DNA of 64,000 bases, from NCBI GenBank assembly GCA_028868825.1, contig JAGWTU010000005.1, positions 1 to 64,000 of the forward strand, in the 5' to 3' direction. A program made the translations under genes and the position numbers. This DNA is from Burkholderiales bacterium. GTDB lineage: Bacteria > Pseudomonadota > Gammaproteobacteria > Burkholderiales > Burkholderiaceae_C. The notes beneath the pieces are model-generated. The model was not told where the DNA came from, did not search any database, and was given only the letters and a program-made list of their open reading frames with translations. Shown piece after piece: positions 9,146 to 16,841 of this stretch (positions are counted from its first letter, which is position 1; each line of letters opens with the position of its first letter).

Positions 9146-9281
9146 TCTAGGGACGCGGCGCAGCGCCTTGGCCTGGATCAAGCCGGCGCGATCTGACTCG
9201 AAATCGACACCGATCCGTCAAGCGCCCTTCATCTGGCGTCGTCACGCTTGCTTCACGCAATCGCGCAAAGGAGAGTGATCG

Positions 9282-9899
9282 ATGGCTGAATTCATGAAGA
9301 AGGTCGAGCAACTGCGCTGGGACGACCACCGCTACTACCACCAATGCCGCATCAACCAGACGCTGCACCTGATCAGCGCGCTGAGCTTCCTCGCGGCGTA
9401 CGCGATGCTCTTCGTCGACCCGGCCCAGGCCGGATTGATCGGCTGGCTCGTCGGCATGGTGACGCGCCAGTCGGGGCATATCTTCTTCGAGCCGCGCGGC
9501 TACGACCGCATCAACGGCGCGACCTACGAACACAAGGAAGCGATCAAGGCCGGCTACAACATGCGCCGCAAGGGCATCCTGATCACGGTCTGGCTCGCGC
9601 TGCCGCTGCTGCTGTACATCAGCCCGAGCCTGTTCGGACTCATCCAGCCGAGCAGCGACTGGCATCACTACGTGCACGATGTCGGCCTGATGTGGCTGGC
9701 GCTGGGCGTCGGCGGTCTGCTGTTCCGCACCTTCCAACTGTTCTTCCTGCGCGGGCCTGCCTGGGGCCTGGCCTGGGCGACGAAGATCATCACCGACCCG
9801 TTCAACAACGTCGTCGAGTACTGGAAGTCGCCGTTCATGCTGCTCCTCGGCCAGCGCTACGACCCGCTGGCCGACGAGGGCCACGGCGTCCGGGCCTGA
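9282..9899 (+). CDS. Multi-pass membrane protein, possibly DUF962/Mpo1-like
   Basis: 205 residues, preceded by a good ribosome site (AAAGGAGAG, nine bases before ATG). Hydrophobic segments lie near 28-48, 52-62, 98-118, 133-150 and perhaps 155-170. Polar patches carry conserved-looking histidines: H16, H20, N25 and H29 in DDHRYYHQCRINQTLHL, and H66/E70 in GHIFFEPRGY. This spacing resembles the His/Asn pattern of DUF962/Mpo1 proteins, where a GH-x3-E element and an upstream His-x4-Asn-x3-His recur; yeast Mpo1 is an iron-dependent dioxygenase acting on 2-hydroxy fatty acids. I treat the link as a suggestion only. It stands alone between a hydrolase and an exporter operon. Confidence 0.6.
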   Translation: MAEFMKKVEQLRWDDHRYYHQCRINQTLHLISALSFLAAYAMLFVDPAQAGLIGWLVGMVTRQSGHIFFEPRGYDRINGATYEHKEAIKAGYNMRRKGILITVWLALPLLLYISPSLFGLIQPSSDWHHYVHDVGLMWLALGVGGLLFRTFQLFFLRGPAWGLAWATKIITDPFNNVVEYWKSPFMLLLGQRYDPLADEGHGVRA

Positions 9900-9941
9900 A
9901 GCGGGCGGGTCGAGCCCTGCGCTCGGCTATCCTCGCGCCCC

Positions 9942-11186
9942 ATGGGAGAAACCAAGGCCGACCTGCTCAACGAACTGCGCATCGGCGGCGCGGACCGCGA
10001 CAGCATCGAGTCCACGGCGGCGCGCTGGCCCTGGATCGTCGCCGCGCTGGCGCTGCTGGCCTTGCTGGCCGCGGCCGCCGGCTGGTGGTACCTGGGTTCG
10101 CGCCCGCTGCCCGTGCGCACCGCCGCCGCGCTCGCCCCCGGCTCGGCAGCACCGGCGGCGCTGCTGCAGGCCACCGGCTACATCACGGCACGGCGCCAGG
10201 CCACCGTCTCGGCGCAGATGACGGGCACGCTGACCCAGGTGCTGATCGAGGAAGGCGACCAGGTGCGCCAGGGCCAGGTCATCGCGCGGCTCGAGGACAC
10301 CGGGCTGCGCGCGGCGCTTGCCGTCGCGCAGGCCAATCTGCTGTCGTCGCAGGCCCAGGTGGCGCAGGCACAGGCCACGCTGGCGCAGGCGCAGGCCGAT
10401 GCGCGGCGCCAGGACGAGCTGGCCGCCAGCGGCATGGCGACCAGGCAGGGCGCCGAGCAGGCGCGCACGGCCGTCGCCACGGCCGCGGCGACGCTCGACG
10501 CGCGCCGCCGCGAGGTCGATGCGGCGCGCGCCCAGGTCACGCAGTCGCAGGTCAATTTCGACTACACCGTCGTGCGCGCGCCGTTCTCCGGCGTCGTCAC
10601 CGTGAAGGCGGCGCAGGTCGGCGAGATCATCTCGCCGCTGTCGGCCGGCGGCGGCTTCACGCGCACCGGCGTCGGCACCATCGTCGACATGGACTCGCTC
10701 GAGATCGACGTCGACGTCAGCGAGACCTATATCGGCCAGGTCAAGCCCGGCATGGCCGCCGAGGCCGTCCTCAGCGCCTACCCCGACTGGCGCATCCCCG
10801 CCCACGTGATAGCCATCGTGCCCTCGGCCGACCGCGGCAAGGCCACCGTCAAGGTGCGCGTCGGCCTGGGCCAGAAGGACGCGCGCATCGTGCCCGACAT
10901 GGGCGTGCGCGTCTCGTTCCTCGCCGCCGCGGCGCCGGCCTCGAAGGAGCCACCCAAGGGTGTGCTGATCCCGCCCGAGGCCATCGCCACGCGCGGCGGC
11001 GCCAGCGTCGTCTTCGTCGTCGAGGACGGCCATGCGCGCCAGCGCGGCGTCACCCCGGGCAGCGACTACGGATCGATGAAGCTGATCCCCGCCGGTCTCA
11101 AGGCCGGCGACGCCGTCGTCCTGGCGCCGCCCGCCGCGCTGGCCGACGGCGCGGCGGTGACGACCGCGGCGCCCGACGCCCATTGA
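9942..11186 (+). CDS. Periplasmic adaptor (HlyD/MacA-type) of an ABC exporter
   Basis: 414 residues. One inner-membrane segment (about 28-52, WPWIVAALALLALLAAAAGWWYLG) anchors a periplasmic adaptor. The lipoyl-like half-motifs are visible as VSAQMTGTLTQVLIEEGDQV and VRAPFSGVVTVKAAQVGEII, flanking a long Ala/Gln-rich coiled-coil hairpin (about 120-205). The C-terminal barrel ends in the usual GLKAGDAVV turn. Such adaptors link an inner-membrane ABC exporter to an outer-membrane channel. It is the first gene of a four-gene operon with an ATPase and two permeases; no TolC-like gene is present in the window. The substrate is unknown. Confidence 0.9.
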   Translation: MGETKADLLNELRIGGADRDSIESTAARWPWIVAALALLALLAAAAGWWYLGSRPLPVRTAAALAPGSAAPAALLQATGYITARRQATVSAQMTGTLTQVLIEEGDQVRQGQVIARLEDTGLRAALAVAQANLLSSQAQVAQAQATLAQAQADARRQDELAASGMATRQGAEQARTAVATAAATLDARRREVDAARAQVTQSQVNFDYTVVRAPFSGVVTVKAAQVGEIISPLSAGGGFTRTGVGTIVDMDSLEIDVDVSETYIGQVKPGMAAEAVLSAYPDWRIPAHVIAIVPSADRGKATVKVRVGLGQKDARIVPDMGVRVSFLAAAAPASKEPPKGVLIPPEAIATRGGASVVFVVEDGHARQRGVTPGSDYGSMKLIPAGLKAGDAVVLAPPAALADGAAVTTAAPDAH

Positions 11187-11220
11187 TCCGCGGCCGCGCC
11201 GCGCCAGGAAGGGAACCGAG

Positions 11221-11916
11221 ATGACCCGATTGATCGAGATCCGCGACCTCTCCAAGGTCTACGAGCGCGGCAAGCAGAAGGTCGAAGTCCTGCACCACAT
11301 CGACCTCGATGTCGAGCAGGGCGAGTACCTGGCGCTGATGGGCCCCTCGGGCTCGGGCAAGACGACGCTGCTCAACCTCATCGGCGGGCTCGACCTGCCG
11401 AGCGCGGGCAGCATCAGCGTCGACGGCCAGCGCATCGACCAGCTCGGCGCCGGCGCGCTGGCGCGCTGGCGCGCCGCCAAGGTCGGCTTCGTGTTCCAGT
11501 TCTACAACCTGATGCCGATGCTCTCGGCGCAGCGCAACGTCGAGCTGCCGCTGCTGCTGACCAAGCTCTCGGCGGCCGAGCGCAGGAAGCGCGCGGCGAT
11601 CGCGCTGCAGCTCGTCGGCCTCGCCGACCGCGCCAGCCACAAGCCGACCGAACTCTCGGGCGGCCAGCAGCAGCGCGTCTCGATCGCCCGCGCCATCGTC
11701 TCCGACCCGACGCTGCTGGTCTGCGACGAGCCCACCGGCGACCTCGACCGCCAGTCGGCCGAGGAGGTGCTGGGGCTGCTGCGGCTGCTCAACCGCGAGC
11801 ATGGCAAGACGGTGCTGATGGTCACCCACGACCCCAAGGCCGCCGAATACGCGAACCAGATCCTGCACCTCGACAAGGGCACGCTCGTCGAGGCGACGGC
11901 GTCGGCGCCGGCATGA
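11221..11916 (+). CDS. ABC transporter ATP-binding protein (MacB/LolD class)
   Basis: 231 residues. Walker A GPSGSGKTT at 41-49, Q-loop VFQFYNLMPMLSA, signature LSGGQQQR at 145-152, Walker B LLVCDEP at 166-171 followed by the TGDLD D-loop, and the switch histidine in MVTHDP. The FQFYNLMP Q-loop and the length are typical of ATPases that work with FtsX/MacB-fold permeases (LolD, MacB, FtsE). It sits 34 bases after the adaptor gene and its stop overlaps the start of the first permease (ATGA), so ATPase and permease are coupled. Confidence 0.95.
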   Translation: MTRLIEIRDLSKVYERGKQKVEVLHHIDLDVEQGEYLALMGPSGSGKTTLLNLIGGLDLPSAGSISVDGQRIDQLGAGALARWRAAKVGFVFQFYNLMPMLSAQRNVELPLLLTKLSAAERRKRAAIALQLVGLADRASHKPTELSGGQQQRVSIARAIVSDPTLLVCDEPTGDLDRQSAEEVLGLLRLLNREHGKTVLMVTHDPKAAEYANQILHLDKGTLVEATASAPA

Positions 11917-13079
11917 AGTACCTGCACCTGGTCTGGGCGGCGCTGTTCCGGCGCAAGACGCGCACGATCCTGACCCTGGTCTCGATCGTCGCCGCCTTCC
12001 TGCTCTTCGGCATGCTCGACGCGGTGCGGCACGCCTTCGACCAGGCCGGCCAGAGCGCCAACGGCGCGCAGCGGCTGCAGACCGGCTCCAAGCTCTCGTT
12101 CATCCAGACGCTGCCGCAGTCGCTGGACGCCCAGATCGCCGCCGTGCCCGGCGTCAAGGCGGTGACCTACGCGAACTGGTTCGGCGGCGCCTACCAGGAT
12201 CCGAAGAACCAGGTCTTCAGCTTCGCCGTCGCGCCGAACTACCTCGATCTCTACCCCGAGATGATCGTCTCCGACGCCGAGCGCAAGGCCTTCGCCGAGA
12301 CGCGCACCGGCGCCCTCGTCGGCGAGCGGCTGGCGCAGAAATACAAATGGAAGGTCGGCGACAAGGTGCCGCTGCAGTCGCTGATCTTCGCCGACCGCAG
12401 CGGCAGCAAGAACTGGTCGTTCGACATCGTCGGCATCATCCATTCGGGCGACAAGAAGGCCGGCGGCTTCTTCGACCAGCTGTTCCTGCTGCACTGGAAA
12501 TACTTCGACGAGACGACGACCTACAACGGCGGCGATGTCGGCTGGTATGTCAGCCGCGTCGCCGACGTCAACCAGGCCGACCGCGTCGCGCGCGCGATCG
12601 ACGCGCTGTCGGCGAATTCCGATCACGAGACGCGCACCCAGACCGAGCAGGCGGCGACGGCCTCGTGGATGAAGCAGGTCGCCGACATCGGGCTCATCGT
12701 CGGCTCGATCATGGGCGCGGTGTTCTTCACGCTGCTGCTGCTGTCGGGCAACACGATGATGCAGGCGGTGCGCGAGCGCACCAGCGAGCTCGCGGTGCTG
12801 AAGACGATCGGCTTCTCCAACCGCAGCGTGCTGGCGATGGTGCTGGCCGAATCGGTGCTGCTGCTGGTGCTCGGCGGCGTCATCGGCCTCGGGCTGGCGA
12901 CGCTGCTGGTGCCGGTCGTCACCGCCGGCAGCGGCGGCATGCTGAACCTGCCGCCGGTCGCTGCCGGCAGCTGGGCGCTGGGCGCGGTGCTGATGATCGC
13001 GATCGGACTCGTCGTCGGCTGGCTGCCGGCCTGGAGCGCGATGCGGCTGAACATCGTCGATGCCCTGGCCGGGCGCTGA
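11913..13079 (+). CDS. ABC exporter permease 1 (FtsX/MacB fold)
   Basis: 388 residues with the MacB topology. There is one TM near the N-terminus (about 18-36), a large periplasmic domain (about 40-260), then three TM segments (about 265-290, 310-345 and 355-380) in the FtsX-type domain. The cytoplasmic turn LAVLKTIGFSNRSVLAMVLAE is characteristic of the family. The gene starts inside the ATPase stop codon (ATGA). A second, longer permease gene follows 10 bases downstream, so the exporter is probably a heterodimer rather than a MacB homodimer. Confidence 0.9.
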   Translation: MKYLHLVWAALFRRKTRTILTLVSIVAAFLLFGMLDAVRHAFDQAGQSANGAQRLQTGSKLSFIQTLPQSLDAQIAAVPGVKAVTYANWFGGAYQDPKNQVFSFAVAPNYLDLYPEMIVSDAERKAFAETRTGALVGERLAQKYKWKVGDKVPLQSLIFADRSGSKNWSFDIVGIIHSGDKKAGGFFDQLFLLHWKYFDETTTYNGGDVGWYVSRVADVNQADRVARAIDALSANSDHETRTQTEQAATASWMKQVADIGLIVGSIMGAVFFTLLLLSGNTMMQAVRERTSELAVLKTIGFSNRSVLAMVLAESVLLLVLGGVIGLGLATLLVPVVTAGSGGMLNLPPVAAGSWALGAVLMIAIGLVVGWLPAWSAMRLNIVDALAGR

Positions 13080-13089
13080 AGGAAATCCG

Positions 13090-14400
13090 ATGCGCGTGCT
13101 GACGAATCTCGGATCTTTCCTGCTGCTGCTGGCGCTGCTGGCGGCCTGGATCTTCATGCCCTGGCCGGGCGCGGTGGCGCTGGCCGTGCTCGTCGTGGCC
13201 TGGCTGGCGCTGACGCGGCGCGGGCGCCAGACGGCGTCGGTGGCCCACGTGGGGGTCAGCACGCTGACGCAGCGCCTGGGCTCCTCGGCGGTGATCGTCG
13301 TCGGCATCGCCGGCGTCGTCGGCGTGCTCGTCGCGCTGCTGGCGATGGCCGAGGGCTACGGCCAGACGCTGCGCGGCACCGGCAACACCGACACCGCGAT
13401 CGTGATGCGCGGCGCCTCGGCCTCCGAGGTCGCCTCGGTGCTCGGCCGCGACGCCCTGGTGCAGATCGAGCAGGCGCCGGGCATTGCGCGCGACGCCGCC
13501 GGCAAGCCGCTGGCGTCGGCCGAGACCGTCGTCGCCGTCAACCTGCCGGTGCGCCGCGGCGCCCCAGGCGACGAGGGCAGCGCGCAGTTGCGCGGCGTCG
13601 GCGAGATGGCCTGGGCGGTGCGGCCGCAGATGAAGATCGTCGAAGGCCGGCGCTTCCAGCCGGGGCTGCGCGAGCTCGTCGTCGGCCGCGGCGCGGTGCG
13701 CCAGTTCGCCGGCCTGGCGCCGGGCAGGACGGTGCGGCTGGGCAGCGAGACCTGGACGGTGGCCGGCGTCTTTGCCAGCGGCGACGCGCTCGAGTCCGAG
13801 CTCTGGGGCGACGCCGCCGTCGTCGCCGACACCTTCCGCCGCGGCGCCAGCCGCAACGCCGTGACGGTGCGCCTGACCGACCCGGCGGCCTTCGCGACGC
13901 TGAAGGCGGCGCTGGACACCAACCCGCAGCTGCAGGTCGACACGAGCACGACGGCCGACTACTACGCCCGCCAGTCCGAGGGCGTGACGAAGGTGCTGCG
14001 CATCATCGGCATCACGGTCGGCTCGATCATGGCCGTGGGCGCCGTGTTCGGCGCGCTGAACACGATGTTCGCCGCCGTCGCGGCGCGCGCACGCGAGATC
14101 GCGACGCTGCGCGCCATCGGCTTCGCCGGGCTGCCGGTGGTCGTCGCGGTGATGCTCGAGACGATGCTGCTGGCGCTGATCGGCGGCGCCATCGGCGGGC
14201 TCATCGCCTACCTCGTCTTCGACGGCTACGGCGCGTCGACGATGGCCAACACCGGCCAGCTCAGCTTCGATCTGCGGGTGACGCCGGCGCTGCTGTGGAA
14301 CGGGCTCAAATGGGCGCTGGCGATCGGCTTCATCGGCGGCTTCTTCCCGGCCCTGCGCGCGGCGCGGCTGCCGGTGACGACGGCGTTGCGCGAGCTGTAG
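13090..14400 (+). CDS. ABC exporter permease 2 (FtsX/MacB fold)
   Basis: 436 residues from the ATG at 13090, which has the ribosome site AAGGAAA just after the stop of permease 1; an ATG at 13060 inside the previous gene is in frame but less likely. Two hydrophobic segments lie before residue 100 (about 5-45 and 70-95), then a periplasmic domain, then three C-terminal TM segments with the family turn EIATLRAIGFAGLPVVVAVMLE. Compared with permease 1 it has an extra N-terminal hydrophobic pair. It completes the adaptor-ATPase-permease-permease operon. No terminator is visible in the 119 bases that follow. Confidence 0.9.
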   Translation: MRVLTNLGSFLLLLALLAAWIFMPWPGAVALAVLVVAWLALTRRGRQTASVAHVGVSTLTQRLGSSAVIVVGIAGVVGVLVALLAMAEGYGQTLRGTGNTDTAIVMRGASASEVASVLGRDALVQIEQAPGIARDAAGKPLASAETVVAVNLPVRRGAPGDEGSAQLRGVGEMAWAVRPQMKIVEGRRFQPGLRELVVGRGAVRQFAGLAPGRTVRLGSETWTVAGVFASGDALESELWGDAAVVADTFRRGASRNAVTVRLTDPAAFATLKAALDTNPQLQVDTSTTADYYARQSEGVTKVLRIIGITVGSIMAVGAVFGALNTMFAAVAARAREIATLRAIGFAGLPVVVAVMLETMLLALIGGAIGGLIAYLVFDGYGASTMANTGQLSFDLRVTPALLWNGLKWALAIGFIGGFFPALRAARLPVTTALREL

Positions 14401-14519
14401 CGCCGCCCTGCCCCGCCTCGCCACGCCCGCCACGCCGGGGTGAACGTGTGCCGGAATCGGCGCCGTCAGGCCGCCGATTCCGGTTGACCGCCGCTCGCCG
14501 ACCCGACTATCGTCGAGAC

Positions 14520-16841
14520 GTGATCCCGTCCATTCGGCGTGTTGTTCTAGCTATACTTTTGTCTGTGTCGGCGGCCGGCGCGCCGGCCACCGGAGCGACC
14601 CGGGTGCTGGCGCTGATGTCCTACAACCCGCAGCTGCCCTGGACGCGGGCGGTGACGGACGGCCTGCTCGACGAGGCGGCGGCCCGGGGCACGGTCCAGC
14701 TCGACCTGCAGATGCTCGACCAGGCTCGCGCCGCGACGCCCGAGCTCGACGCCGCGCAGGCCCGGCTCATCGCCGAGCGCTACCGCCAGCTGCGCCCCGA
14801 CGTGGTGATCTGCGAATCGCTGCCGGCCGAGCTCTTCTACCAGCGCCACCTGCGCGAGGCGCTGGCCGGCGTGCCGACGGTCCTGCTGCGCGAACAGGCC
14901 GATCCCGAGCTGGGACTGGGCGCCGCGGCCGAGGTGTCGGTTTCGACCAAGTTCTCCGAGACGCTCGACGTGGCGCTGGCGATCCACCGGCCGACCAAGG
15001 TCTACCTGATCGGCGACCGCGCCAACGCGGAATCGCAGGCCGACATCGCCAAGCTCGCGTCGATGCTGGCCGTGCACCCCTCGATCCGCGTCGAGCGGCT
15101 CGACGATCTGACGCTCGACCAGCTGGCGGCACGGCTGGGCCAGATCCCCGCGGGTGGCCATGCCATCGCGCTCTATGCGCTGATCTTCCACGACGACGAA
15201 GGCCGGCCGCTGGCGCCGGCGTCCGCGCTCGAGCGCATCGCGCGCGCGAGCCGGGTGCCGATCTACTCGTTCTGGGACACGATGATCGGCCGCGGTGCCG
15301 TCGGCGGCCTGGTCACGCAGGCGGGCGAGGTCGGTCATCAACTGCTGGGCGTCGCGCTGCAGGCCGCCGGCGGCCTCGGCCACGCGCAACCATCGCGGGC
15401 GCCGGCGACGACGGTGCTGGCCTTCGACGAACGCCAGCTGCAGCGCTGGGGCATCGCCGAGAGCGCCCTGCCCGCGGGCGCCCAGATCCGCTTCCACCAA
15501 CCCTCGCTGTGGACCGATTACCGCCGCCAGCTGCTCGGCGGCGGCGCCCTGGTGCTGCTGCAGGCGCTGCTCATCGCCGTGCTGGTGACCAACATCCGCG
15601 GGCGCAGGCTGGCCATGCGCTCGCTGGCCGACGAACGCGAGAACCTCGAGCACCGCGTCGCCGAGCGCACGGCCGAGCTCACGCGCGCCGAACTGCGCTA
15701 CCGCACGGTGGCCGACCACACCTACCACTGGGAGAGCTGGAACGGACCCGACGGGCAATGGCTGTACTGCTCGCCCTCGTGCGAGCGCATCACCGGGCAC
15801 GCGGCGGCGGACTTCATGGCCGACCCGGATCTCTTCCTGCGCATCGTCCACGCCGATGACCGGGCGTCGGTGCGCGCCCATCTCGAAGCCACCGGCGTCG
15901 AGGACGGGCCCTTCGGCGAGACCCAGTTCCGCATCCTCCACGCCCAGGGCCGCGAGGTCTGGATCTCGCATTCCTGCCGGCCCGTCTACGACGAGGCCGG
16001 CGCCTTCGTCGGCCATCGCGCGTCGAACCGCGACGTCACGCAGCAGAAGGCGGCCGAGGCGCGACTGCTGACGAACAAGGCGGCACTGCGCCAGGCCAAG
16101 GAATACGCCGAGCTCGCGCTGCGCGCGAAATCGACCTTCCTGGCCAACATCAGCCACGAGCTGCGCACGCCGATGAACGGCATCATCGGCCTCACCGAGG
16201 TGCTGCGCGCGCGCGGCCCCGACGCGGCGACGGCACCGATGCTCGAGATGATCCGCAACTCGGCGCGGCGCCTGGCCGGTCTCGTCGAGGACGTGCTCGA
16301 CCTCTCGGCGCTCGAATCGAACCGGCTGCAGCTCGAGCCGCGCCGCTTCCGGCTCGGCGAGATGCTCGATGCGGTGGCCGCGGTGGCCGCGCCCGAGGCC
16401 GCCGCCAAGGGGCTCAGCTACGCCACCCACGCCGACGCGGCGCTGCGCGAGCGCACTTTCGTCGGCGACGCGACGCGCCTCGAACAGGTGCTGCGCAACC
16501 TGACCGAGAACGCGATCAAGTTCAGCGACCAGGGCCGCATCGAGGCACGCGTGGCCATCGCCGTGCCCATGGTGGTGGCCGACGAGGCCGCGTCGCCACC
16601 GCTGCTGCGCTTCGAGGTCGAGGACCAGGGCATCGGCATCGCCGCCGAAGCCCAGCGCGGCCTCTTCGCGCCGTTCGCGCAGGTCGACGGCTCGTCGACG
16701 CGAAGGCACGGCGGCGCCGGCCTCGGGCTGGCGGTCTGCCGCCATCTCGTCGAACTCATGGGCGGTCGCATCGGTGTCGCCAGCGAGCTCGGCCGCGGGT
16801 CGACGTTCTGGTTCACGGTCCGGCTCGCCGACCCGGACTAG
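14520..16841 (+). CDS. Histidine kinase with periplasmic ABC-type substrate-binding sensor domain
   Basis: 773 residues from a GTG at 14520, chosen because it directly precedes a signal sequence (IPSIRRVVLAILLSVSAAG). The periplasmic part (about 27-335) has the fold pattern of ABC_sub_bind proteins (VLALMSYNPQLPWTRAV, RPDVVICES, KVYLIGDRANAE, PIYSFWDTMIGRGAVGG). One TM follows (about 340-362), then a coiled coil, a PAS domain with PAC (about 395-515), HisKA with His546 in ANISHELRTPMNG, and HATPase with NLTENAIKFS, DQGIGI and GAGLGLAVCRHL. There is no receiver. Three unusual A/T-ending codons (CTA, ATA, TTG) sit in the signal peptide. It presumably senses a small periplasmic ligand. Confidence 0.88.
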   Translation: MIPSIRRVVLAILLSVSAAGAPATGATRVLALMSYNPQLPWTRAVTDGLLDEAAARGTVQLDLQMLDQARAATPELDAAQARLIAERYRQLRPDVVICESLPAELFYQRHLREALAGVPTVLLREQADPELGLGAAAEVSVSTKFSETLDVALAIHRPTKVYLIGDRANAESQADIAKLASMLAVHPSIRVERLDDLTLDQLAARLGQIPAGGHAIALYALIFHDDEGRPLAPASALERIARASRVPIYSFWDTMIGRGAVGGLVTQAGEVGHQLLGVALQAAGGLGHAQPSRAPATTVLAFDERQLQRWGIAESALPAGAQIRFHQPSLWTDYRRQLLGGGALVLLQALLIAVLVTNIRGRRLAMRSLADERENLEHRVAERTAELTRAELRYRTVADHTYHWESWNGPDGQWLYCSPSCERITGHAAADFMADPDLFLRIVHADDRASVRAHLEATGVEDGPFGETQFRILHAQGREVWISHSCRPVYDEAGAFVGHRASNRDVTQQKAAEARLLTNKAALRQAKEYAELALRAKSTFLANISHELRTPMNGIIGLTEVLRARGPDAATAPMLEMIRNSARRLAGLVEDVLDLSALESNRLQLEPRRFRLGEMLDAVAAVAAPEAAAKGLSYATHADAALRERTFVGDATRLEQVLRNLTENAIKFSDQGRIEARVAIAVPMVVADEAASPPLLRFEVEDQGIGIAAEAQRGLFAPFAQVDGSSTRRHGGAGLGLAVCRHLVELMGGRIGVASELGRGSTFWFTVRLADPD

